Of a stretch of DNA of 64,000 bases, positions 1 to 11,851 are shown piece by piece. Within the stretch, counting starts at the first letter, position 1. Every line of letters starts with the position of its first letter. The notes beneath the pieces are model-generated. The model made no database searches and was not told where the DNA came from. It saw nothing but the letters and a program-made list of their open reading frames with translations. The position numbers were made by a program, and so were the translations under genes. The DNA comes from Acanthamoeba lenticulata (taxonomy: Eukaryota; Discosea; Longamoebia; Acanthamoebidae): positions 31,236 to 95,235 of the forward strand of contig NAVB01000243.1 in NCBI GenBank assembly GCA_002179805.1, given 5' to 3'.

Positions 1-2353
1 ACGTTGTCTCGTGTGCTGCAGTTCATGCCTGAGCGACTGCGCCAGGCCATGAAGGACATTGATGCAAGCATTCGCGCAGAGGCTCAGACCAACTCCATTC
101 ACGCCGCGGCGGCAGGTATCGTGTACGATCAGGAGCTCATCTGGGAGCAGGGCTATGGCCGCATCGACTCTTCAAACCCGTCTTCCCCGTGCGTTCTCAG
201 AGCTCGGCCGTTGGGCTCGGAGTTTACCCTCTAGAGAATTTAGGAAATGCTTAAAACTGACCAACCACGGTGCAGGGCGGTGGACTCCAACACCATCTTC
301 CGAGTGGGGTCGATCTCGAAGCTGATTACGGACGTCATGCTCTTCCAGCTGCGCGACCAGGGCAAGCTCTCGCTCGATGATCCTGTCAGCGTACGACTTG
401 CCCCTTCCGCGTTCTTCTTCGTGTTTTGTCAGCTCCAAACTGAAGCTTCGGCGCCATCATCACAGAAATACGTCCCAGAGCTGGTGTGGCCGACCCCATT
501 CACCAACAACCCGGGCATCACGTGGCGCACGCTCGCGGGCCAAGTCAGGTTCGTGCACCACATCAATCTTTGGCCTCCGATCGTTGTGCTGACGCCATCA
601 TGCACATGCATGCGCACATGTGGGAGCAGCGGCCTGACGGGCGCGACGCCGTGCAACTTCTTCTCCATTTGGGAGCCCATTCTTGGCGACGCTTGCGACA
701 TCTCCAATGCGGAGGCCTGGAAGCGCGTCACTGCGCAGCCGGTACCGAGCTGCAGCCTCGGCCACGGTGCCCATCACGCCTAGCCAATGACCGTTTCCCT
801 GTGTGGTGTGGTGTGCGGGCGTGGCAGCCGACGGTGCCCATGTGGCAGGAGCCGCACTATGCTGACGGTGCCTACGCCATCATCGGCCGCGCGCTGGAGA
901 CCCTGGTGGGCATGTCGTGGGAGGACTACGTCACCAACCACATCTTCAAGCCCCTCGGTATGGCCATTCTTGTTGTTGTTATTGCTGTTAAATATCGTTG
1001 GCTGAGCGAGCGGCCCTCTGCGTCGGTCTGTCCGCGATTGTCTCACGTGGCAACGGATTCAGGAATGGACAGCACGTACGTGACCTACGACGGCTGGTCG
1101 GACATGGCCAAGCGGGTGCCCCCGGGCATGGTGGGCAACACATCGCTTCCGTCCTTTGTGGCGCACGCCGACTTGCGGTGGGCGCGCCCGACCGGCAACG
1201 TACGCCCGACCCCCCGCCCTGGCTCACTGGCCCGGTTTCGTTATAAAGATTGATTATCCGACCTATGGGCACACACGAATCTAGGTGTACTCGACGGTGA
1301 AGGACCTGGCGCGCCTCGCGTCGCTCTTCATGGTGGGTCAGCGTGAGGAGCGCAACGTGCTGGGCATCTACACGAGCACCCTGCGTGAGATGCTGACGCC
1401 CTCCTTTATCAACGACGAGCGCGTACGAACACCGACCGTCCACCGCTTTCCTCGCGCATCGCAAAGTGCACAAGAGGGCCCGGGACTGACCCTCGGGCGT
1501 GTTCACGCGCGTGCAGACCACGGGCTACGGCTTCCCGTTTGAAGTGTACCACAGCAGCGTCTTTGGCGCCGACCTCCCGCCGCGCTGGCTGCGGCTCAAG
1601 CTGGGCTCCATGCCGGGCTACCTCGGCATGGTGGCTCTCGTGCCCGAGCTCAAGACTGGTGCGCTCAAGCCCAGCCTCGACTTGCGCCGCTTGGGCCCTT
1701 TTGCTCACGGCGCACACACTCATCTCAACACAGCCATGGTCATGCTGAGCGCCGGGTACCTGATGCCCTTTGACGGGCTGGGGATGCTGCTCCCGGCCAT
1801 CGAACAGACCTTGTGGGACCTGCAGCCCATGCCCACCAACCCGGGCAACCTCACCGTCTTTGCGGGCACCTACCAGGCCAGCCTCTTTGCTGGGTGCGTA
1901 CGAGCAAACGTTCGCTGTTGTCATCCAAGTGCCCTGGACCTCATGTTGGACCATCATGTCGTGATGAGTGAAGGACGTTGAGAGGCAATGTGATCGTCAA
2001 TGCTGACCTCATCAATGTGAGGCTCAACATCTCCTTTATCCTTGAAGGTGTGTAGAAGTATGCACATCAGAAGAACATGTTGTTGTTGTTGTTGCTGACA
2101 ACCAAGTGATGCAGGACTGGGCATCCCGAAGACGTCCATGACCCAGGCCTTTGCCGTGTGGGACTCGGAAAACTCGTTCCGCATCCTGGGCCCGACCACC
2201 GGCCAGTGCCTCAACGTCGAGTCCGGCATGACCAACGTGCGGATCACCTTCGCCCTCGGCGACCCGTCGTGGTTCGGCGGGCCACCTCAGGTGGTGTCCC
2301 TCTCGGTGCCCTCCGATCCCTTCTACGGCTGGGACTTTGTCAAGCAGCGGTGA
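1..2353 (+). CDS. Serine beta-lactamase-like hydrolase, 5' partial, multi-exon
   Basis: Penicillin-binding/class C beta-lactamase-like fold (LACTB-like family), normally a serine hydrolase or peptidase. The catalytic S-x-x-K motif is read as SISK near 312-323, in the context TIFRVGSISKLITD, followed by a family-typical stretch (LRDQGKLSLDDPV). The second motif region appears as YADGAYAIIGRALE near 860-900, where the usual Y-x-N reads Y-A-D. A later exon gives VYSTVKDLARLASLFM and another NLTVFAGTYQ, typical of the C-terminal half. The last exon ends DPFYGWDFVKQR with TGA at 2351-2353. Reading is open to the window edge, so an upstream exon may be missing, although an in-frame ATG at 25 is a possible start. 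Several short introns interrupt it. Substrate cannot be told. Confidence 0.75.
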
Positions 2354-2419
2354 ACCAAGAACGAAAACCAACTGTTGATCTGTATTCTTCACTTTTTGGT
2401 TCAGCTCTGGGCATGGAGC

Positions 2420-2990
2420 TCAGTTCAGCCCAAGCCTTGAGCACAGACGCTTCCAATCATCGAGGCGCTCAGACGCGAAAGGCGGGACGAGCTCATCGTT
2501 GAAATTGGTTCTGGGCATGGCTGCTTGCAGGCGTTCCCGTGTGTGCAACCTGATCTCTGAGAGAGTGTCCGGAACAGATGCGCCGAGATCCGCCTCGTTG
2601 TTATCAGTGTTGATGTCCATCTTGGAGTGGACGACGATCCAGGGGATGCCGAACTGCTGCAGATAACAGATGGTGTGGACGTCTGGTTTGACCTGGTGAC
2701 GATGACAAGCTCGAACCACCTAAGGCCGTAGTTTTGAGTGTAGTCGGCTGACCGCACCAAGCTCATGCCCAGGCACTCCAGGCATGTCCCATATGCAGGC
2801 CATATTCGTGCGATAAGGCGTCGGCTTGGCCGTCGTCTCGATGACGCCGACAGTGGCTGCGCCATTGTCGGTGGGCTTGACGCCGCGGAGGGAGTTGATC
2901 AGGACTTGCCAGTGCCTGACGTACCACACACGGCCCAGTTGTGGAGGACGAGCGCGAGAGATAGGCTGGCTTGAAGGAGCACAAGGGGTT
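2420..2990 (-). pseudogene. IRG-like (immunity-related) GTPase, frameshifted relic
   Basis: On the minus strand the pieces of an interferon-inducible-GTPase-like G domain lie in order but in different frames. They are the P-loop GTSGTGKS (about 2901-2924), then LINSLRGV in another frame, then GAATVGVIETT and IWDMPGV (G3), then YTQNYGLRWFELVIVT in a shifted frame. After another shift come ICYLQQFGIPWIVVHSKMD (G4, S/T-K-x-D type) and a tail ending near 2420. The GAA-TGV-ETT and IWDxPG motifs are characteristic of the IRG family. At least three frame changes are needed. The two I could examine closely, after GKS and after LVIVT, look like single-base losses; a stop lies shortly upstream of the P-loop and no N-terminal helical region was found. 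The pieces do not look separated by introns. Sequencing error is the alternative to decay. Confidence 0.7.
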
Positions 2991-3147
2991 ACTTCCTGTA
3001 GGGCTGGTATCGCCAAACCAAATCTGCTATCGACATCTTTTTTTTGAGAATGAGAAGAAAATAAAGAAAATACACTTATGAAAAAAGAAAACGCGTTGTT
3101 CCGTCCGTTGGGGAGATCAAGAGACGAGCCACACACAGACGACAAAG

Positions 3148-6100
3148 ATGGAGGCCGCTTCGGGCTCACACGCATCTCTTACCGCGTCCACATCGTCTCT
3201 CGATTCGTCGTCGTCCTCTCCAGATGAACGAACGTCGTCCTTCGAGGACGTATTATACGCCAATGGCGCGAGTCAGGTTAAACCCATTGAGGACATCAGC
3301 GCACCGGCCTCTTCCGCACAAGGAAGCTCAACTCCTCAAGCGCCACAGATCCTGGTGGAAGACGCCTCCGACACCAAGGGCAAAGGCAAAGCCGCTGCTG
3401 ACCACGACGATGAAGAAGACTGTGCAGAGGGCGAGGGAGGGGTGAAGCTCGTGCAGGAGGGAGATGAAATCGACGAATCTTCGTCGTCCATTCTCGCATT
3501 CCTTCATGGCTTCCCGCGCATCGTGCTACGTGCGGCGACCCGCAAATTCGTTTTCGTGAAGGGTGGCCTGCGCCTCACAGGCAGCCGTGTGAAGGCCACC
3601 TGCACTCATGCCGATCTCGTCAACGATCACAAGGCCGGCCAAGAGGTAGGTTCCCCCTCAAATCAACAAATCTTATAATCTACAAAACAAATTCACTTTT
3701 TGTTGTCGGTGCAGCTGTTCCAGCCCGAGTGGTACGTTGGAGCCGAGAACGCGCGCCTGTTGGCCCTCAAGACAGCCGACGGCGCCTACTGGAGCGTGGA
3801 GAAGCAGAACGGCAGCCTCTCGTTGGCGTACGGCCCGCCCCAACAAAACGGCCGCCCTTCTGCCGCTGATGTCATGTGAGGCTCATCACGCTCTTGCGCG
3901 GGCGTCCAGCAAGGTGACCACGCCGCGCGACAGCGAGCTCTTTGCAGTGGAGCTCGTCGGCGGGGGCAGCGGTGTGGCCTTCCGCAGCTGCCTCACGCAG
4001 AGTTACGTCGGGCTCAACCCCAAGCAAAAGACCAAGGTCCTCCGCGTACTGTTGACTTCTTCCTTCTAGCTCCTCTTCATGCTTTGGCCAAGCGAGGCTC
4101 ACAACTCATCACAACACGACAAAGAAATCGGCACGGTTGGAGGCGAGCGCGACGGCCGCAGGCGATTACGAGACGTTCTACGTGAGCGTCAAGTGCGGCC
4201 TCCTGTTGGCGGTGCCCGAGTCCGAGTCGGACCAGCTGATCGTGAGCGCCACCAAGCTGGGCCGCTTCGCGACGGACAATCGCGACAAGCTCCACCGGTG
4301 GGAGTGCTTCCTCATCCAGGCCACCGGCAACTGCTGCACCATCGCCTCCTCTCACAAGCGGTCCGTCGTCCGCTGAGCTTCACTCGCACAAGTGTTTTAT
4401 GCTGACGTCAGCAACGATGTGCTGCTGACGTCATCAGCTTCCTTACCGCGGCGACGACCGGGCGGATCGCGATCGATGCCAAGGACAAGGGCTCCCAACA
4501 GCTGTTCGCGCTCGTGCCGAGCTCGCCGTTGAACGACTGGAAGTACTACATCCGCACGTGGTACAACTGCTACCTGCGCTGCGAGGACCCCAAGAGCGCG
4601 CACTCCCAGTTCGTGGCCGACGTCAAGGACGAGACCAAGGGCGCCACGCCGTTCCAGGTGCTGCCCCTGGGCGTCCCGGCCGAGGAGCTCAAGCTGCGCA
4701 GCCAGAACCTGTCATCGAGCCTCAAGTACGAGCCGCTCCTCATTTGTTGCACCATTTTTTGCATTCCTCTCACACATACGCGGTCGTAACAGTGCGCTGC
4801 AGACGACGATCGCGGATGAGGTGGACGAGACAGAGACTGAGTCAGAGAAGAAGGAGGAACGACGGGACCAGCAGCAGATGCGCGAGGCCGTTCGTGGCCG
4901 GAGCGACACCACGTTGGCCAAGCTCACTGAGGTGCCCTGACAAACGACCTCCCCCTGCTCTTTATCGTCGTGGAAGCGGGCCGCTCACACTGCTGCCCTC
5001 CCGAATCCGGACTGCAGTCGTTGAAGAAAGAAGGCAAAGGGCGGTCGCCGTCGACGCTGCTGAGGGAGCATCTCATCCCGGGCGAGGTCACCGTCATGAA
5101 GATTGAGCAGATGGCTCACCTCGTCACCGGTCGCGCCGAACTCGTACCTTTTCCTCGCACATTTCCATTTGTTGATTTACTTTTGTTATTGGTTTCTCAT
5201 GGCCCATAACGGCGTGTTGCAGGGGACGATCTATGTGACGAACATGCACATCATATACAATCCGCAATTCGTGTACAACGACGCGGCACCGTCGCCGCCA
5301 GCGGAAGACGAGGAGGCCAAGGGGCGCGGCCGCCGCAAGACCGTCTCGCGCCGCCGGTTGGCCAAGGGCTGGAAGGTCGGGCTGGGCTACATCGACTACA
5401 TCGAATCGTCGCTCGACAACCCCTCGACCTCCTCCTCGACTTCATCGTCCTCTGCTGGTGCCGCGGCGTCCTTGTCGGCCCCGGCGGCCTCGTCGTCACC
5501 GTCGTCGTCATCGTCGTCGTCCAACTTCTCGATCAACCTCTACTGCAAGGACTTCAACGTCATCCAGCTGTCGTCGCTGCCCGGCCACGAGCAGACGGCC
5601 GACAGCTGCCGGGCCATGGTCGACAAGCTCCACGAGCTGTGCGCCCTGGCGCGCCGCGTGCCGGCGGACGACTCCCCGGCCGGCGTGTACAAGCACGCCC
5701 TCGATGACCTGCACAGCGGCGAGTTTGTGGACGACGGGTGGACCCTCTATGACCCGCAGGCCGAGCTTGAGCGGCTGGGCATCGGGGCGACCGAGGAGGA
5801 CCGCCGGCACTGGCGTCTGACCGAACTCAACCGGGAGTACGGCCTGTGCCGCACGTACCCGCGCGTGCTGGCTGTCCCGGCGCAGGTCACCGACGACCAG
5901 CTGCGCAGCATCGTCGAGTACCGCTCGCGCGGCCGCCTGCCGGCCGTTGTGTGGCGCCACCCGGCCACCCACGCCGTGCTCATTCGCTGCAGCCAGCCGC
6001 GCCGCGGCCTCAAGCTGGCCACCTGCCACGAGGACGAGTACTACGTCGAGTGCGTCCGACAAATCAGTTCGTATCCCCTCTCGATATTTTATTCTTAATT

Positions 6101-7279
6101 TTCTTAAGACTTACAAAATTGCTCTTCCAGGCAAAGTGTACAGTAAGGAGAAGGAGCCCCACATCCAGTTCCTCGACGCACGACCACGCGTCAACGCCTT
6201 TGCCAACCAACTCAACGGCGCCGGCACGGAGGACATGAGCAACTACAAGAAGTGCAAGAGGAAGTTCCTGGGTATTGGCAACATCCACGTCATGCGCAAC
6301 GCCTTGTACAAGGTCGAGAAGCTTGCCTTCCTCGCCGCCGAGTACGTCCACTATTTATCAAGTTTCATTTAATATTTATGAAAATGATCAACTTATAAAT
6401 GTATGTTATTAGGCGGCGAAAGTCCAAGGCTGCGCTGGCGGTGGAGAGCGAGGCCGACTTTGAGCTATGGCTGGGCCAGCGCGAGGAGACGCTGACGTGG
6501 CTCGAGTACATCGCGCTCATCATCTCGTCGGCCAAGCGGACCGTGCGGCTCCTCGAGCGCGGCACCTCGATCATTTTCCACTGCTCCGATGGCTGGGACC
6601 GCACGGCGCAGGTGTGCGCGTTGGCCGAGCTCCTGATCGACCCCTACTTCCGCACCCGCCGCGGCTTCGCTCTCCTCATCGAGAAGGAGTGGCTCTCGTT
6701 CGGCCACAAGTTTGAGGAGCGCATCGGCCACCGGGGCCGCGGCGAGAAGGACAAGGAGCGTTCCCCCATCTTCTTCCAGTGGCTCGAATGCGTCTACCAA
6801 CGTACGCCCATTTTTATTTCTTTTTCCATGTTTTTTGGTGTGTGGCTTCTTATTTATTTTTCATCTGTTTAATTTAAAACATTTATTTATTGTGTTTGTT
6901 GCTGCAGTGTTGCGGCAGTTCCCGTCGGCGTTCGAGTTCAACGAGAAGTTCCTCCTGGAGATCCAGCACGCGACCTACTCGTGTCTCTACGGCACCTTCC
7001 TCTGCAACTCGGAATACGAGCGGCTCGTCGAGCAGCAGCTCCCGACCAAGACCACCTCGCTCTGGAGCCACATCATCACCGCGCCCGTACGAGACCCCTC
7101 CCTGCTTCCCTGGCCAACGGTCAATCGTGCCTAACTATGTGTGCGCGGGCGCGAAATAACAATAGCAATTCAACAACATCATGTTCGATCCGAGGACGAC
7201 GTCGGGGCTGATCGACCCGTCGTCCAAGGATGTCAAGTTGTGGATGAAAGCGCACTTCCCCTTCCTCGAAGTCGCGTGA
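3148..7279 (+). CDS. Myotubularin-family phosphoinositide 3-phosphatase with N-terminal beta-trefoil-like region
   Basis: Active-site CX5R motif [12 protein letters not shown] at about 6580-6610 is the myotubularin signature (PI3P and PI(3,5)P2 3-phosphatase). Upstream are a GRAM/PH-like segment ([15 protein letters not shown] near 5222-5270, [12 protein letters not shown] near 5530) and conserved myotubularin sequence ([20 protein letters not shown], then [13 protein letters not shown]) at about 5810-5960. Downstream are [17 protein letters not shown] and [15 protein letters not shown]. The first third is different. After a Ser/acidic leader come repeats such as [20 protein letters not shown] (about 3755-3815) and segments at 3920-4060, 4140-4370 and 4440-4740, which resemble fascin-type beta-trefoils. 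ATG at 3148 opens [13 protein letters not shown] is at 7277-7279. Short T-rich introns interrupt it. Expected role is endosomal phosphoinositide turnover; the N-terminus may target or scaffold. Confidence 0.88.
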
Positions 7280-7401
7280 GGACCCCTCTCCCAAGCGGTG
7301 TTTTCTCTTCTTGTTTTCTCTGCCACGTTTCTTCAAGAATTTATTTTTTACGACAGGAAATGTAATCAATTACTTCCGGGCTTCATTTCAACCGAAGCAC
7401 C

Positions 7402-8959
7402 ATGTTCTTTCAACTGGACGCGGCAGCGACTGAGGCGGAACTTTTGACGTATTGGGGCGCGTTCTCACCAGAGTTGCGCCAGAGACCCAGACCCGCCCTG
7501 CCCCCACGGCTGCGGCGCGACCGCCGCAACAATGGTCCCTCTGACCACCTGCTGCCTTTCTTGGCCGTGCTGCCAGACCCGTTTTGCTTCTCAGGTATGG
7601 CCAAGCCCACGATGTCGGCGCCTGAGTCAGAGATACAGTGGGCTTGCAGCATCGCAGGACTCTTCGAGTGGTTGTTCTTCTCTCGTGGGCCTCATGCCGG
7701 CCTCTCCTTCCTCGACACGGGTCACGACGACGATGGTCATAATGAGACCTCTCCAACAACTTCGACCAAGTTGGAGCTGAAAGTGGAGCTGGTTTTGTGG
7801 CTTGCACAAGCAGTTGCGTGGACCACCCGGGAAGAGTCCGACGTTACAGAGGCGACGGGCATTCACACTGGACAGCGCCTGGCCGAGCTGTGCACCATCA
7901 CGGTCGAGCGGCTTGCCGCCGCGGCGCGGGAGCCCAGATACGAGCCTGTGGCATTGGCCTTGGTCAACTGTCTCGAATTGGCCATCAATCGGCGCGAACC
8001 CTCGTGCAAGACCTTTCAAACCGTGGTGAGCCTGCTGGACGGCCGCCTGGACGCGAATCCGGCTGTTCTCGTGGGCACGTACCTTCCCAACGACCCTGAC
8101 TTGCCCTCACTTTGCCGAACCTGACCTCAGGCTTCTTCTTCCTACTCCTCCTCCTTTTATTTTTTATTTTTTTATTAAAAAAAATAGAGTTTCTCCAGTT
8201 TGTCGTACCGCTGCTGGCACGGGAGCAGACCATCGGCTCCTGTGATCTGTACAGTGTGCTGGCCGAGCGGCTTTTGTCTCTCGCGATGACCCACACCGAC
8301 GAGTCCATCCGGAACACAGCGCTGTTCTGTCTTATGCGAGATGGAGACCGTCTTCCAAGCGGCGGGTTCTGGTCGCTGTCACCTCACCTATCTGATGGCC
8401 CAGTATCAACTGTACGGCCTCCTTCTGCTTCCTTTTGTTAACATCATCAACAGAAGAAGAATAACGTGCGTTTTGGTTACATGCAGAGGCTGTTGGAGCT
8501 GGCCTTTGATATTGAGGCGCCGCGGGTCTGCCGCATCATGATTCTGCGCAACCTGCACCGGTTCCAATGTCGCCCGAGGTGCATCGACTTGGCGCTCGAT
8601 GCTGCAGCGGTAAGAGCCCTCAAGTCAGAGCGGCGCGCGATAATAGCCCCCAACAACAAAGACCCTATTAACCACAAAATGGACATCATCAGAACGAAGA
8701 CGAGGAAATCGCCTTGGCCGGCACACAAGCTTTGCTGCGCTTCAGGACTGATCGTGGCGAGGAGGCTGTGGCGAGGGCATGTGAGGCGCGCCATGGGCGA
8801 GATGTGCTGCTGGCCAACCTGGTGAGTGATGAAGCCTTGATGGCCAGCTTGCTTGCAAAAGTCATGGTAGAATGCCAAAGTGAGAAGACCAAAGAACAAA
8901 GTGCTTCATTAACAATTGATCAATATGGGCCATGTTATCATTTTATACACGGATTGTAG
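7402..8959 (+). CDS. Unrecognised, probably helical-repeat protein, tandem copy A (shortened)
   Basis: I do not recognise the family. The gene starts MFFQLDAAATEAELLTYWG and continues as Leu/Ala-rich, probably alpha-helical sequence that could be HEAT/ARM-like (VALALVNCLELAINRREP, then LAERLLSLAMTHTDESIRN). It is the upstream member of a tandem pair with the gene at 9368-11759. The first long exon ends near 8061, inside PAVL before a GTGGGC donor, and the next resumes with FLQFVVPLL after a T/A-rich intron. Copy A lacks about 600 bp present in copy B. After LLANLV it jumps to LMASLLAKVM, sequence that in copy B lies near 11430-11450, and then ends by about 8959. The protein may still be expressed, but the 3' part looks rearranged. 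The end coordinate is uncertain. Confidence 0.5.
7414..8822 (+). repeat. Tandem duplication unit A
   Basis: This segment matches 9474-10844 in order through exons and parts of introns. A stretch of about 180 bases (around 7673-7850 here, 9760-9930 in unit B) is nearly identical, which argues for a recent duplication or gene conversion. Confidence 0.85.
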
Positions 8960-9367
8960 ATAATCTACTCTGCAACAAATGCAACTTTGATTTGGTTAGC
9001 CACCACATCATTGTTGTTGCTGGAAAAAGAGGTGAGATTTGGTTAGGTGTTGTTCAGTATACAATTCCTACCTACATATATTTTCAATAGCTAAAAATGA
9101 ATGAAAATGGCTCATAACATGAAATTGATGGTGCAGCTACTTATGTATCATATAAACTTATTCTTAGTTTTTTTGCCACAAAAACAATTTTCATACATGG
9201 ACACAAAGAGTGGGTGGACTGGGCAGGCCTCTATCAACCCATTGGGGCGTTGGAGGGTTTAGGGAGTTAAAAACGGCGTGCACCGCCGGTTTATCCGCTA
9301 ATTCAGGGCTAATTCAGTTCGCTTTTTCACTTCAACGCGGAAAACGAAACCGCTCCAAGCAAACGCC
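8960..9367. other. A/T-rich spacer between tandem copies
   Basis: About 400 bases without a convincing reading frame. The sequence is much richer in A/T than the flanking exons and becomes GC-richer over the last 150 bases before the ATG of copy B. It should hold the 3' end of copy A and the promoter of copy B. No clear motif was found. Confidence 0.6.
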
Positions 9368-11759
9368 ATGTCTTTCTTCTTGGGGAGCAAGAGAACGCGC
9401 ACCCGAGGGCAGGAGAACGATGATGGTGATGACGATGCCGTTCAGCGCGAAGCCGCACCCCCACAACTGGACGCGGCAGCGACGGAGGCCGAACTGTTGG
9501 CGTATTGGGGCGCGCTCTCCCCAGAGTTGCGCCAGAGACCCAGACCCGTGCTGCCTCCACGGTTGCGGCCCGTGCAAGGCCTCCGCAAAAATGAGCCCTC
9601 CGGCCATCTGCTGCCTTTCTTGGCCGTGCTGCCAGACCCGTTTTGCTTCTCAGGTAGGACCGACCCGGCCATGTGCAAGCCCAGGTTCATGTCGGCGCCT
9701 CCGCCAGAGTTGGCCCAGTGGGCCCGCAGCGCCGCAGGACTCTTCGAGTGGTTGTTCCTCTCTCGCGGACCTCATGCCGGCCTCTCCTTCCTCGACACGG
9801 GTCACGACGACGATGGTCATAATGAGACCTCTCCAACAACTTCGACCAAGTTGGAGCTGAAAGTGGAGCTGGTTTTGTGGCTTGCACAAGCAGTTGCGTG
9901 GACCACCCGAGAAAAGTCCGATGTTACAGAGGCGACGGGCATTGACCAGCGCCTGGACGAGCTGTGCGTCATCAGCGTCGAGCGGCTTGCCGCCGCGGCG
10001 CAGGAGCCAAGACTCGAGCCCGTGGCATTGGCCTTGGTCGACTGTCTCGAATTGGCCATCAATCGGCGCGATCCCTCACGCGAGATCTTTCAAGCTGTGG
10101 TGAGCCTGCTGGACGGCCGCCTGGACGCGAATCCAGCTGTTCTCGTGGGCACGTATCTTCCTGACGACTCTGACTTGCCCCTCACTTGTCGAGCCTGACC
10201 TCAGTTTGTTCCTCTTCTTCTTCTTCTTCTTCCCAGAGTTCCTCCGGTTTGTCGTGCTGCTGCTGGAGCAGATCCCCGACCCAGATCTGTATGCCGTGCT
10301 GGCCGAACGGCTTTTGTCTCTCGCGATGACCCACACCGACGAGTCTGTCCGGCACACGGCACTGTTCTGTCTTTTGCGAGATGGCGAGCGTCTTCCAAGC
10401 GGCGGGCTCCGTATGCCATCGGATCCGCTCCCCGATGGACCGGTGTCAACAGTATGACCTTCTTCTGCAAGAAAGAAGAACAACAAAAATTGCATCTGAT
10501 GGTGGACATGACACTTCGGTCGCGTGCAGAGGCTGTTGGAACTGGCCGTCGACCTTGAGGCGCCGCAGATCTTTCGCATTATGATTCTGCGCAACCTGCA
10601 CCAGTTCTGGTGCCGCCCGAGGTGCATCGACTTGGCGTTCAATGCTGCAGCGGTATGAGTCCTTCAGTCAGAGCGGCGCGATAGACCCTATTAACCACAA
10701 AATGGACATCATCAGAACGAAGACGAGGATATCGCCTTGGCTGGCACACAAGCTCTGCTGAGCTTCGTGAATGGTAGCGGGGCGGAGGCTGTGGCGAGGG
10801 CGTGTGAGGTGCACCATGGGCGAGATGTGCTGCTGGCCAACCTGGTGCGCCGGGAGCCCGACGTGCCAAGCCTGTTGGACATTGCCATCAAGCGTGTCGC
10901 AGTGTTGGAGGAGTGCACTGCGATACTGGGGCAGGTGCCGGCGGAGCTGCACACCAGAATCAATGCCATGTGCGCCAATCTCGAGGCCCAGAAAGCCGGT
11001 ACGTTGTTCTTCCTTTTTATATTGTGTTTTCTATTTTTTTTTGTTTGTGTTGTCTTTTTTATCTATTTTTTATTCATGCAAAACTGATGCTAAAAAAAAT
11101 GAAAAGAAGAAAAATTAAATGCGTGTGTGCAGGGCCTACAACCAGCAACAATCAACCTCTCACACCTCTGCAAAAGCTCACAAAGAAGGTCCTCTTCAAC
11201 CTTTTCAATGTATCGATGACCCATGAGACGCTACTCGCCATTCAAGCTATGTTTGACGCCCCGGGAGGCTGGAAGCCCAGGTTCGAGCACAGCACACGCA
11301 ACCACAACCATGCTAATGAAACCTGACTATTAAGGCGATGACGTGCGTGGCCCCACCAGGGAGGGCGCACTGCTGGGCCTCTGGTGCCTGCCACGCTTGC
11401 CAGAGAGCAACGACGAAGCCCAGCTGGTCTTCAGCTTGCTTGCAAAAGTCATGGACTCATTCACATATCCCAAGGTCCAATTCCAGCCTCTCTGCCCATG
11501 CGAGCGCGCGGACAGACGACTAAACAACAATAATAAAAAATAAACAATAAAAAAAAAAAAAAAACAGGTTGAAGTGAGGCAAATGGCGGTGTCGGTGCTG
11601 TCCCATTGGGGCACAATGTCCTTTTCTTCACACCAAGCACTGAAGGAGCTGATTAATAAGAAGCTCTCGGAGGTGGCTTGCCACGACCCTGACGCGAGCG
11701 TACGAGCCGCAGCGTCCTCGAGTACGCGGCAGTGCCTGAATCCCTTCGCTTTCTTTTAA
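9368..11759 (+). CDS. Unrecognised, probably helical-repeat protein, tandem copy B (fuller length)
   Basis: Paralogue of the gene just upstream, with an extra charged N-terminus (MSFFLGSKRTRTRGQEN) before the shared QLDAAATEAELLAYWG start. Predicted exons run through FLRFVVLLLEQIPDPDLYAV, LLELAVDLEAPQIFRIM, EDIALAGTQALLSFV, KKVLFNLFNVSMTHETL and GALLGLWCLPRLPES, to a final exon with VEVRQMAVSVLSHWG and DPDASVRAAASS. Motifs such as VEVRQMAVSVL and DASVRAAA are typical of HEAT/ARM repeats, so an alpha-solenoid scaffold is the best guess. TAA is at 11757-11759. A T/A-rich intron near 11000-11130 and an A-rich one near 11480-11566 were inferred from GT-AG ends. No enzymatic motif was seen. Confidence 0.6.
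9474..10844 (+). repeat. Tandem duplication unit B
   Basis: Partner of the unit at 7414-8822. Exon order, splice-site positions and long near-identical blocks are shared. Intronic T/A tracts differ in length, as expected for drifting non-coding sequence. Confidence 0.85.
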
Positions 11760-11851
11760 CTTAGAATGCAAACTTCCTTCAGCTCCAAGACTTCGTTCCA
11801 TATGTGTGCAAGGTGGTGTACTGATGGATGATGACGAAGAAGTTGAATGTT

